NCBI RefSeq assembly: GCF_013409365.1
Contig: NZ_JACCBA010000001.1
Coordinates: 6,386,001 to 6,450,000 of the forward strand
Direction: 5' to 3'
Origin: Actinomadura luteofluorescens
GTDB taxonomy: Bacteria > Actinomycetota > Actinomycetes > Streptosporangiales > Streptosporangiaceae
DNA: 64,000 nucleotides
Both the position numbers and the translations under genes were made by a program. Below the pieces are notes generated by a model, which saw nothing but the letters and a program-made list of their open reading frames with translations, was not told the DNA's origin and searched no databases. Shown in pieces: positions 1-6,701 of this stretch; position 1 is the first letter of the stretch, and the number at the start of each line of letters is the position of its first letter.

Positions 1-149
1 TCACGGAACCGTCGGACCCACCGGTGCGCGCATTGCCGCGACACCCCGAGCTCGGCGGCGACGTGCGCGACCGCACGCCGGTCGAACACGACACGGCGAA
101 CCAGTAGACATCTGCCATGAAGCGTCAGCCGGGCATTAGCGTGACCCAC
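1..149 (-). CDS. IS481-type transposase, N-terminal fragment (cut by window edge)
   Basis: Read on the minus strand from a GTG at 149, the peptide begins VGHANARLTLHGRCLL and continues VAHVAAELGVSRQCAHRWV. This is the usual N-terminal helix-turn-helix of IS481-family DDE transposases, which would bind the element ends. The frame is open to base 1, so only about 49 residues are visible and the catalytic domain lies outside the window. An AGGAGG ribosome-binding site sits 5 bases before the GTG and fixes the start. That site is inside an inverted repeat (next entry). I cannot tell whether the full gene is intact. Confidence 0.72.
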   Translation of the reverse strand, partial: MGHANARLTLHGRCLLVRRVVFDRRAVAHVAAELGVSRQCAHRWVRRFR

Positions 150-150
150 A

Positions 151-204
151 AGGACCTCCTGGTGACGGTGAAGTCGGTGAAACTCCACTACGCCAGGAGG
201 TCCT
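151..204 (-). promoter_or_regulatory. Hairpin covering the ribosome-binding site of the transposase
   Basis: The 12-base arms AGGACCTCCTGG (151-162) and CCAGGAGGTCCT (193-204) are perfect inverse complements separated by 30 bases. In the minus-strand transcript the arm nearest the GTG contains the AGGAGG ribosome-binding site, so folding would hide it. Hidden initiation sites that limit transposase synthesis are known in several insertion sequences; the role here is inferred from position. The arms may also be part of the element's terminal region. Confidence 0.5.
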
Positions 205-259
205 CTTGCTGATCAAAGACCTACCGGTCAGGTGTCACCAAGATCATGGCCAAGTACAA

Positions 260-1003
260 CTAGCGGCCGGTGCCCAGGGCGGTGTGCGCCGTGCAGCCCT
301 TTGCGGCCTCTGTCTGGGACGGGAGCCATGCCTTCGTCTTGCCCGGGGCGACTCTGGCGAGGACGCAGCGGGGTTTGCTCGGGGGCGCGGAGTCCGCGAC
401 CAGGGCCACGCCAACGGCGAAGTCGGATTCGGACTCGGTCTGGATTCTGATCGCGGGGTGCAGGGCGAGCTTCGCCAGCGCGGCGCGGACGTCCTTCTCC
501 TCGACACCCCGGCCCGAGGGAAGCGTCTTCACCTTGGGGAGGGCTCGCTCGATACGGGCGGCGGAAAGCGGTGGTGTCTCGGGCCAGGGGGCGAACGTCG
601 GGGGAGCCCCGCCGGGGCAGGGGGTTCGTGGCGGGACGGCGTCCCATTCGCCAGGGCTGCCGTCGAAGGCCAGGTCGTAGCAGCGGTCCACGGTGACCCG
701 TCCGGGGCCGTGGAACAGGCTCTCGCTCTGCTGCGCGGTGCCGGAGACCTTCACGATCACTCGGACGCCGCCCGGGGCGCCGGTGTCCGTGCCCGACACC
801 CTCAGGACCTCGACGCCCTTGAGGTCCGCGATGTGGTGGCCGATGTCGCCCGCCTTGACGAGCCGGGTTCCGTACATGGCGTTGACCACCTGCTTGGCCT
901 TGTCGCGCGCGTCGTCCGCGGCGTTCTCCTGGGCCGCGGCGTCCGCGCAGCCGGCGGTGGCCAGGGCGGTGACGGCGAGGGCCGCGATCACGGTGAGTCG
1001 CAT
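260..1003 (-). CDS. Putative lipoprotein of unknown function
   Basis: A 247-residue protein beginning MRLTVIAALAVTALATAGCADA. This is a short basic N-terminus, a hydrophobic stretch and a lipobox-like TAGC, so it is probably exported and lipid-anchored at Cys-19. The body has Asp/Glu-rich and Pro-rich segments and several cysteines but no motif I recognise. The start is the ATG 11 bases after the MerR stop; the ribosome-binding site is weak, suggesting translational coupling. It is downstream in a two-gene unit with the MerR regulator, so it may be the controlled product or a sensor accessory. Function unknown. Confidence 0.72.
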   Translation of the reverse strand: MRLTVIAALAVTALATAGCADAAAQENAADDARDKAKQVVNAMYGTRLVKAGDIGHHIADLKGVEVLRVSGTDTGAPGGVRVIVKVSGTAQQSESLFHGPGRVTVDRCYDLAFDGSPGEWDAVPPRTPCPGGAPPTFAPWPETPPLSAARIERALPKVKTLPSGRGVEEKDVRAALAKLALHPAIRIQTESESDFAVGVALVADSAPPSKPRCVLARVAPGKTKAWLPSQTEAAKGCTAHTALGTGR

Positions 1004-1014
1004 CGGATGCCCGC

Positions 1015-1413
1015 CTACGCCCGCGGCGGTGCGGGGTTCGCGGGCAGGGGGCCGAGGCGGTGCAGGGCGGTGGCGAGGATCGAGTCGAGCGCCTGCTGGG
1101 CCGTCCTGAGCCTGGTGATCGCCCCAGTGATGCGCGACTGCTCCTGCCGCAGCCGGGCGATCGTGGTCGGGCAGGACGACGGCACCATCCGTCCGTTCTC
1201 GTCGTGGACGCAGGGCAGGAGCTGGGCGATGGTCGCGGTGGGGAGCCCGGCCGTGAGCAGGGCCCGGATGTGGCGCACCGCGGTGGCGTCGGCGTCGCTG
1301 TACTCCCGGTAGCCGTTGGCCAGCCGTGCCGGGTGCAGCAGCCCCTGGTCCTCGTAGTAGCGCAGCAGGCGCCGGCTGACCCCTGTCGCGTCGGCGAGCT
1401 CCCCGATCCGCAT
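1015..1413 (-). CDS. MerR-family transcriptional regulator
   Basis: A 132-residue protein starting MRIGELADATGVSRRLLRYY, the canonical MerR winged-helix recognition region. It continues with the wing (GYREYSDAD) and a coiled-coil helix in the second half (LRQEQSRITGAITRLRTAQ). The ATG at 1413 was chosen because GGGAGGAG lies just upstream; an in-frame ATG nine codons earlier has no such site. A cysteine pair (C74 and C86 by eye) could bind metal or sense redox or ligand, but the effector is unknown. It is divergent from the SDR gene at 1500, whose promoter has the long spacer typical of MerR targets, so it probably activates that gene. Confidence 0.88.
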   Translation of the reverse strand: MRIGELADATGVSRRLLRYYEDQGLLHPARLANGYREYSDADATAVRHIRALLTAGLPTATIAQLLPCVHDENGRMVPSSCPTTIARLRQEQSRITGAITRLRTAQQALDSILATALHRLGPLPANPAPPRA

Positions 1414-1429
1414 CCGCTCTCCTCCCGGC

Positions 1430-1461
1430 TTGACCCTCACATGAATGTGACGCCTTAGCGT
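1430..1461 (+). promoter_or_regulatory. MerR-type promoter/operator for the SDR gene
   Basis: A -35-like TTGACC (1430-1435) and a weak -10 (TTAGCG or TAGCGT, 1455-1461) are separated by about 19-20 bases, longer than the usual 17. The spacer contains the perfect palindrome TCACAT-GA-ATGTGA (1437-1450). MerR activators act by untwisting such over-long spacers. Its position between the divergent MerR and SDR genes makes this the probable operator. No transcript data are available. Confidence 0.6.
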
Positions 1462-1499
1462 GCCAAGTAGTGCCGACCAAGATTTCGAGGAGGCGGAGA

Positions 1500-2507
1500 G
1501 TGTCCGGAGCAGTGATCATCGGAGCGGGCCCGGGTATCGGTCAGGCGGTGGCGCGCAGGTTCGCCCGGGAGGGATATCCGATCGCCCTCGTGGCCCGAGG
1601 CGAGGAGACGCTGCGAGCCGCGGCTCGTGCCGTCGAGCCCAGCGGAGTGCCCGTCCTCACCCTCGCGGCCGACTGCGCCGACGAGGACGCCCTGCGCGCC
1701 GCCCTGGACCGGGCCGTCGCCGAGTTCGGCCTGCCCGACGTCGTGGTCTACAACGCCGCGATCGTCCAGGCCGATGTGCCGGGGGAGCTGCCGGTGCGCG
1801 GGCACCTGGACGCTTGGGCGGTCAACGTCGTGGGCGCGCACACCGCCGCCGCCCACCTGGCGCCGGAGATGGCGCGCCGCGGGAGCGGGTCGATCCTCCT
1901 CACCGGCGGCATGCCCGAGCCGAAATGGCAGTACACCAGCCTGTCCCTGGGCAAGGCGGGGGTCCGGACCCTGGTCCGAATCCTCGACCAGCGGTACGGG
2001 GACGCCGGGGTCCACGCAGCCAGCGTCACCGTCGACGGCCCTGTGGCGCCGGGCACCGACTTCGATCCCGACGACATCGCCGAGCACTACTGGCGCCTGC
2101 ACGGCCAGCCGCGGCACCGGTGGGAGCACGAAGTCCTGCACACCGCGCGGTCGGCGCCAGGCGTCCTCGCAGGACTGCTGGACGCCTGGCAGAGCGCCTT
2201 CGACCGGCACCGGCCCGCCGAAATGGCCTCGCTCTTCAGCCCGGACGCGCTCTTCCAAGGCATCAGCCCTTCCCTCCGCCGGGGCAGGGAGGAGGTCGCC
2301 GCCTACTACGCCGACGTCCCCGAAGGCACGACGGCCAGGGTCGACGTGCTCGACGAGGTCCGGCTGAGCGAACGCCTGGTGAGCGGATTCGCGGAGGTGG
2401 CCTTCACCGCCCCCACCGGCGAAGTCCGCCGCGTCCGGTTGTCCATCGTCGCCGAGAACCGCGAGGACGCCTGGCTCATCCGGCAGTACCACGCCGCCGC
2501 CCTCTGA
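1500..2507 (+). CDS. SDR oxidoreductase fused to a SnoaL-like domain
   Basis: A 335-residue protein. Residues 1-200 are a short-chain dehydrogenase fold with the dinucleotide-binding motif GAGPGIGQ near the N-terminus and an NAA motif (VVYNAAIV). The usual YxxxK is replaced by a Y-T-S-L-S-L-G-K arrangement (YTSLSLGK), so the catalytic Tyr-Lys spacing is abnormal. Residues about 220-335 (LLDAWQSAFDRHRPAEMASLF onwards) resemble a SnoaL/DUF4440 alpha-beta barrel of the NTF2 fold. The GTG at 1500 was chosen for an AGGAGG six bases upstream. It lies alone after the MerR-type promoter. Substrate unknown; the fusion suggests a two-step conversion of one small molecule. Confidence 0.8.
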   Translation: MSGAVIIGAGPGIGQAVARRFAREGYPIALVARGEETLRAAARAVEPSGVPVLTLAADCADEDALRAALDRAVAEFGLPDVVVYNAAIVQADVPGELPVRGHLDAWAVNVVGAHTAAAHLAPEMARRGSGSILLTGGMPEPKWQYTSLSLGKAGVRTLVRILDQRYGDAGVHAASVTVDGPVAPGTDFDPDDIAEHYWRLHGQPRHRWEHEVLHTARSAPGVLAGLLDAWQSAFDRHRPAEMASLFSPDALFQGISPSLRRGREEVAAYYADVPEGTTARVDVLDEVRLSERLVSGFAEVAFTAPTGEVRRVRLSIVAENREDAWLIRQYHAAAL

Positions 2508-2512
2508 GGCGT

Positions 2513-2530
2513 GAGGCGGACCGCCGCCTC
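2513..2530. terminator. Short GC hairpin between convergent genes
   Basis: GAGGCGG and CCGCCTC pair across a four-base loop immediately after the SDR stop and 25 bases before the stop of the convergent DUF4240 gene. There is no T-run, so intrinsic termination is uncertain, but the position suits a bidirectional terminator. Confidence 0.35.
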
Positions 2531-2554
2531 CCGGAGCGCCCGCATCGCGGGGGC

Positions 2555-3061
2555 TCAGCCTGGCCAGCCCTCGGGGTTGCGGCAGGACTCGCGGGAGATG
2601 CCCGAGCCGGTGTCCGGGAACTCCCCGAAGCGTTCGCGGTGGACGTGCGAGAAGAAGTAGCACATCGACTCGCATTCGGCGTCCGGGACGGCGACGCGGG
2701 GGTCCGCGGCGACGGCCGTGTAGAAGTCGCGGCCCAGGGCGACGATGAAGCCGCGCGCGTAGAGGAAGCCGTCGTCGGAGCCGTCCGTCACCTCGTGGAC
2801 GTCGGCCCGGTCGATGTCGTAGAGCAGCCGCTCGCACGATCGGTCGAGGGCGGTCAGCTCACTCGCGGACAGGTCGCGGGCGGCTTCGGCGAGGTTGCCG
2901 AGGAACGCGTCCAGGGCCTTGTCGACCAGGGACACCTCGGCCATCTCCCAGGCGTCCGAGGACGGGTCCCGCGTGGTGAGGGCCCGCCGCGCCGCGCCGA
3001 CCTCGTCGCCCAGCGGCGCCCACGCGGCTTCGATCACGTCCCAGAATCGCTCGTCGGTCAT
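2555..3061 (-). CDS. DUF4240-like protein
   Basis: A 168-residue acidic protein starting MTDERFWDVIEAAW. The opening (FWxxI), the central Asp/Ser-rich helices and the YARGFIVALGRDFY region resemble DUF4240 proteins, which are uncharacterised and often sit near toxin-immunity or stress genes. No catalytic motif is evident. The second in-frame ATG (3061) gives the family-like N-terminus. It is divergent from the AAA ATPase, with a long palindrome between them. Function unknown. Confidence 0.7.
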   Translation of the reverse strand: MTDERFWDVIEAAWAPLGDEVGAARRALTTRDPSSDAWEMAEVSLVDKALDAFLGNLAEAARDLSASELTALDRSCERLLYDIDRADVHEVTDGSDDGFLYARGFIVALGRDFYTAVAADPRVAVPDAECESMCYFFSHVHRERFGEFPDTGSGISRESCRNPEGWPG

Positions 3062-3116
3062 GACGGAAGCCAACCAGGCCCCGCCGACAGTTCACTGCCG
3101 CCAGCGGTTCTGGCCC

Positions 3117-3143
3117 ATCTATGTAGACTGAATCTACATAGAT
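3117..3143. promoter_or_regulatory. Perfect 11-base-arm palindrome, probable operator
   Basis: The arms ATCTATGTAGA and TCTACATAGAT are exact inverse complements around CTGAA. This AT-rich patch stands out from its GC-rich surroundings. It lies between the divergent DUF4240 and AAA ATPase genes, 27 bases before the ATPase start. No T-run follows, so an operator overlapping the ATPase promoter is more likely than a terminator. Confidence 0.55.
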
Positions 3144-3170
3144 GCGGGCTACCTGATGCGGGAGGGCCTG

Positions 3171-4592
3171 GTGTTCATCGGTCGAAGGGCCGAGCTGGCG
3201 CTGCTGGGGAAGCGGCTGGAGCGGGTCGCGGCCACCGGGGCCGGGACGGCGGTCGCGTTGCGCGGGCGCCGCCAGGTCGGCAAGTCGCGGCTCGTCCAGG
3301 AGTTCTGCGACCGCGCCGGAGTGCCGTACCTGTTCTCGGCCGCCACGAAGGGGGCGTCGCCGGTCGAGGCGGTGGCCTCGTTCACCCGCGACCTCAGGGA
3401 ATCGGCCCTGCCGAGCGAGCCCGACCTGATCCCCCAGTTGGACGGCGGCAACTGGCCTGACGCGTTCAGGGTCCTTGCGGCGTCCCTGCCGGACACGCCG
3501 TCCATCGTCGTGCTGGACGAACTGCCCTGGCTCGCCGAGCAGGACCCCGTGTTCGACGGCGCGTTGCAGACCGCGTGGGATCGGCTTCTGTCGTCCAAGC
3601 CCGTCCTGCTTCTGCTGCTGGGCAGCGACCTGCACATGATGGAGCGCCTCACCGCGTACGACCGCCCCTTCTACGGGCGGGCCGACAACATGGTGCTCGG
3701 CCCGCTGAACCCGGCTGACCTGGGCCGGGCGCTCGGGCTCGGCGCCGCCGACGCCATCGACGCGCACCTGGTCTCCGGAGGGTTGCCGGGCATCATCCGC
3801 ACCTGGCCGAACGCCACGCCCGCACTGGACTTCATGCGGGACGAGTGCGCCGATCCGGCCGCGGCCCTGTTCGGCGTCCCGGAGGCGCCCCTCCTGGCCG
3901 AGTTCCCCAATCCCGACACGGCGCGGCGCGTGGTGGAGGCCATCGGTTCCGGCGACCGGACCCACGCCAACATCGCCGCGGCGGCCGGTGGTCGCGGCGA
4001 GGCGCTCCCGTCCGGGACCCTGTCGCCTCTCCTGCGCCGGCTGACCGGGGACAAGCGCGTCCTCGTCGAGGACCGTCCCCTCTCCACGAAGCCCGGCAGG
4101 CCCGCCCTGTACCGGATCGCCGACAGCAACATGCGCCTCTACCTGGCGGTCCTTCGCGCGGCCCACGAGCAGGCCCGCCGGGGACGGCCGGAAGCGGGCT
4201 TCCGCCTGATCGAGCGCCGCTGGACGTCCTGGCGGGGCAGGGCCGTGGAACCGCTCGTCCGGGAGGCTCTGGAGCTGTCGGACCTGCCCTGGCCGCAGGT
4301 CGGCGCGGTCGGCGGCTGGTGGAACCGCCGCTTCGACCCGGAGGTCGACCTCGTCGGCGCCGACCGCGCCCCCGTGGCGAACCGGATCCTTTTCGCCGGC
4401 TCGATCAAGTGGCTCAACGGCCCCTTCGACGACCGCGATCTGGCGGACCTGCGCGGTGCCGCCGCCGAGGTGCCCGGCCTGGACCCTGCGACGGCGGGGC
4501 TCGTCGTGGTGTCGCTTTCCGGCACGGACATCACCGGTGACGTCGCCCTGAGCTGGGGCCCGGACGACGTGATCGGCGCCTGGCGCCAGTAG
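3171..4592 (+). CDS. AAA-type ATPase of the archaeal ATPase/DUF234 family
   Basis: A 473-residue protein starting VFIGRRAELALL. The nucleotide-binding loop is degenerate (RGRRQVGKSRL, residues about 30-40). A Walker B-like strand is present (SIVVLDELPW), followed by a sensor region (LLLLGSDLHMM), a winged-helix segment (THANIAAAAGG) and a C-terminal nuclease-like region (WWNRRFDPEVDLVG). The latter fits the DUF234 domain of archaeal-type ATPases. The GTG at 3171 was preferred because GGGAGG lies five bases upstream; an ATG at 3156 has none. Members are linked to mobile elements or defence in some genomes, but their substrates are unproven. It is monocistronic and probably controlled through the upstream palindrome. 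Confidence 0.8.
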   Translation: MFIGRRAELALLGKRLERVAATGAGTAVALRGRRQVGKSRLVQEFCDRAGVPYLFSAATKGASPVEAVASFTRDLRESALPSEPDLIPQLDGGNWPDAFRVLAASLPDTPSIVVLDELPWLAEQDPVFDGALQTAWDRLLSSKPVLLLLLGSDLHMMERLTAYDRPFYGRADNMVLGPLNPADLGRALGLGAADAIDAHLVSGGLPGIIRTWPNATPALDFMRDECADPAAALFGVPEAPLLAEFPNPDTARRVVEAIGSGDRTHANIAAAAGGRGEALPSGTLSPLLRRLTGDKRVLVEDRPLSTKPGRPALYRIADSNMRLYLAVLRAAHEQARRGRPEAGFRLIERRWTSWRGRAVEPLVREALELSDLPWPQVGAVGGWWNRRFDPEVDLVGADRAPVANRILFAGSIKWLNGPFDDRDLADLRGAAAEVPGLDPATAGLVVVSLSGTDITGDVALSWGPDDVIGAWRQ

Positions 4593-4849
4593 TCGAAGGC
4601 CGCCCGGCCTCGACGGGCGGCGGGGATGTCGGCAGTCGCATGCCCAGGGCTCTCGGATTCTGCTTTTGGAGAACGACGCCATGCGTATTGACGAGTTATC
4701 TCTCTGTTGTTTTCCAAGGTCATCAAGTTGACAATGCAGCCTCAGTTGTGTTCTGACTCACAATGGGTTGCCGGGATCCCTTGCTCGGGTACGGTTCACG
4801 TTGTCGGCAGCGAAGCGCTGTCGATAAGTCTTCAAACGGAGGTAAGGTC

Positions 4850-4909
4850 ATGAAGCCCGACGAGTGCCCCATTTGTCGTGCCCCGAAGGGCAGCTGCCCG
4901 CACGGGTAG
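4850..4909 (+). CDS. 19-residue CxxC microprotein
   Basis: ATG follows GGAGG with seven bases between, an excellent initiation site. The 19 codons read MKPDECPICRAPKGSCPHG. Cys-6 and Cys-9 form CPIC, and Cys-16 with His-18 could complete a zinc-binding knuckle. A hairpin (4927-4946) and a stronger terminator with a TTTT run (4985-5028) follow. A TTGACA at 4728-4733 may belong to its promoter, but no convincing -10 is seen. I do not recognise a family. The strong ribosome-binding site, ordered metal ligands and terminator argue that it is translated. It could be a regulatory microprotein, a leader peptide or a metal-binding peptide. Confidence 0.5.
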   Translation: MKPDECPICRAPKGSCPHG

Positions 4910-4926
4910 TAGCTTCCTGAGCAGGA

Positions 4927-5028
4927 CGCCACCAGCAGTGGTGGCGCTCTCATAGATACCGCGGGAACCGCGGCCTCAGCACCGGCTCCGGCGTCCGCCC
5001 ATCGTGGCGAGGCGTCGGAGCACTTTTG
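4927..5028 (+). terminator. Tandem hairpins ending in a T-run after the microprotein
   Basis: CGCCACCA-GCAG-TGGTGGCG is a perfect 8-base stem (4927-4946). CCGCGG-GAA-CCGCGG follows (4959-4973). A third stem pairs GCTCCGGCG (4985-4993) with CGTCGGAGC (5013-5021) through one G-U pair and is followed by ACTTTTG. The last is a reasonable intrinsic terminator. The first may act as an attenuator. Confidence 0.6.
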
Positions 5029-5365
5029 CGCGCCCGATCCAGAATTCGGCTCGATGTCATTCATGTGAATGAAGAACTTTCGAGTTCTGTGTCGAATGGA
5101 AACCTATCTCGTATTCGCCGCATCGGAAATGAGGGTGGCTTTGCCGTGCCCGGGAACAGCTCACGTGCACCGTGTCCTCGCCCGGAGCCGGATCTGTGCC
5201 GCGGCCGTGCTCGTGGCCGAGCCACCCGCCTGTCGCGCAGCCCACGAGCATGCGCCCGGTCGGGGCAGGGGAGCGGCGCGGGAGGAGGGGCGGCGCTGAT
5301 GTCACATTCTTCGGGGCGGTGCAGTCGTGACGGGTGAATGCACAGCGGATTCACTTGGAGGAGTC
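5029..5365. other. Intergenic stretch with no gene I can support
   Basis: From the terminator to the NmrA-like gene I see short open frames on both strands, but none has family resemblance or a good initiation site. The first part (to about 5140) is less GC-rich than its surroundings and may hold a promoter. GGAGGAG at 5355-5361 is the ribosome-binding site of the next gene. Confidence 0.5.
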
Positions 5366-6154
5366 ATGGCAGCCATCCTGGTCACCGGCGGGACGGGCAC
5401 GCTCGGGCGGCAGGTCGTGCCGCGGGTGCGGGAGGCCGGGCAGGACGTGCGGGTGCTCAGCCGCAGCAGGCGGGAGCCCGCCGAGGGCGTCGAGTACGTG
5501 ACCGGCGACCTGGCCGGGAACGAGGGGATCGACGCCGCCCTGGACGGCATCGAGACCGTCATGCATCTCGCGGGCGGCAACAAGGGCGACGACGTGGTCG
5601 CGCGGAACCTGATGGGCGCCGTGTCGCGCGCGCATGTGAAGCACCTCGTGCTCATCTCGGTCATCGGGGCCGGCAGCGTGCCGGTGGCCTGGCTCAAGAC
5701 CCAGATGGAGGTGGAGCGGATCGTGGAGGAGTCGGGCGTGCCGTACACGATCCTGCGGGCCGCGCAGTTCCACGACCTGGTGTTCAAGGTGGTGCGAGGG
5801 ATGGCGAAGTCCCCGGTGGTGCCGGTTCCGGGCGGGCTCCGCTTCCAGCCGGTGGACGCGCGCGACGTCGCGGAACGGCTCGTGGAGCTGGCGCTCGGCG
5901 AACCCGCGGGCCGCGTCCCCGACCTGGCCGGCCCCAAGGTGTTCCCGATCGGCACGCTCATCCGCGGCTACCTGCGCGCGAGCGGCAAGCACCGCGCGAC
6001 GATGCCGGTCCGCATCCCCGGAAAGGCCGGGCGCGCCTACCGCGCCGGCGACAACCTCTCCATCGAAGGAACCGCCCGGGGCACGCGCACCTGGGAGGAC
6101 TTCCAGGCCGAGCGGCTCGGCCTCCCCACCCCCGCCAAGGCGGCGGCCGGTTGA
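5366..6154 (+). CDS. NmrA-like NAD(P)-binding protein (atypical SDR)
   Basis: A 262-residue protein opening MAAILVTGGTGTLGRQVV, with the Rossmann dinucleotide motif GGTGTLG. It lacks the usual catalytic Tyr-Lys pair; the region where it should lie reads VPVAWLKTQMEVE. This, with VPYTILRAAQFHD and the C-terminal VDARDVAERLVELAL, is typical of NmrA/SDR_a5 proteins. Those sense NAD(P) redox state or reduce quinone-like compounds. The ATG was chosen for GGAGGA four to five bases upstream. It appears monocistronic and convergent with the DUF6624 gene. Substrate unknown. Confidence 0.82.
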   Translation: MAAILVTGGTGTLGRQVVPRVREAGQDVRVLSRSRREPAEGVEYVTGDLAGNEGIDAALDGIETVMHLAGGNKGDDVVARNLMGAVSRAHVKHLVLISVIGAGSVPVAWLKTQMEVERIVEESGVPYTILRAAQFHDLVFKVVRGMAKSPVVPVPGGLRFQPVDARDVAERLVELALGEPAGRVPDLAGPKVFPIGTLIRGYLRASGKHRATMPVRIPGKAGRAYRAGDNLSIEGTARGTRTWEDFQAERLGLPTPAKAAAG

Positions 6155-6158
6155 GTGC

Positions 6159-6671
6159 TCATGGCCCCTCGCCGTGGGCCAGGCGACGCATGCGGGCGTC
6201 CTGCTCGGCCATCGGCGGCAGTCCCGCCTCGGCGCGGCGTTCGCCGAGGCGGTCCGGGTTCTCGATGGGGTGCGGCCCGAAGACGCCCTCGGTCATGCCG
6301 TACTGCGTCCCGTAAAGCTGGGGGCGCCCGGCGTTGACCCGGACGCGGTCCTCCAGGTAGGCGAGGTCCTTGCGGTCGGCGTCCCCTGCCTCGACCGCCC
6401 CGCGCATCGCCTCCAGGAACGTGCGCTGGAGGCGCGGCCGCCGGTCCGCGTGCTGGGCGAGCAGCCAGGCCGCGTGCGCCGCCTCCGGGCCGACGGCGGC
6501 GACGCCCGGCCATCCGTGCCGGCGGACGGCGCGGGCAAGCCACGCCGTGTTGCGCCGGTCGGTCCAGAGGAAGCGCAGCCCCTGCACGATCGTCAGCCGT
6601 CCACCGGGCGCGGCCGCCTCCCGGACCCGCTGGTCCCGCTCGGCGCGGCGCAACAACTCGTCCCGCAGCAT
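6159..6671 (-). CDS. DUF6624-like protein
   Basis: A 170-residue soluble protein. The C-terminal third reads GRPQLYGTQYG, then HPIENPDRLGERRAEAGLPPM, which is the recognisable core of DUF6624 (a conserved YGTQ followed by an acidic RR-GL motif). The N-terminus is a helix-rich Arg/Asp segment. No enzyme activity is established for the family, and no signal peptide or membrane segment is visible. It is convergent with the NmrA-like gene, with only four bases between stops, and follows the acyl-CoA synthetase on the same strand, 30 bases away, so it may be co-transcribed with it. Function unknown. Confidence 0.68.
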   Translation of the reverse strand: MLRDELLRRAERDQRVREAAAPGGRLTIVQGLRFLWTDRRNTAWLARAVRRHGWPGVAAVGPEAAHAAWLLAQHADRRPRLQRTFLEAMRGAVEAGDADRKDLAYLEDRVRVNAGRPQLYGTQYGMTEGVFGPHPIENPDRLGERRAEAGLPPMAEQDARMRRLAHGEGP

Positions 6672-6701
6672 GCCTCCACTATCGCCGGAGGCGCGGGCGG
6701 G

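Noticed and set aside
213..263. Short plus-strand tail ending GVTKIMAKYN and a stop
   Set aside because: Looks like the end of a gene interrupted by the IS481-type element, but too short to assign.
1455..2837. Long minus-strand open frame opposite the SDR-SnoaL gene
   Set aside because: Arg/Gly/Pro-rich composition and no family resemblance; it is a GC-driven shadow of a well-supported plus-strand gene.
4681..4731. 16-residue leader-like frame (MRIDELSLCCFPRSSS) after a GGAG
   Set aside because: Spacing is long and it overlaps the TTGACA; too weak to list as a gene.
5069..5299. 76-residue plus-strand frame in the gap before the NmrA-like gene
   Set aside because: No ribosome-binding site and a composition turning Arg/Ala-rich at the end; no family seen.
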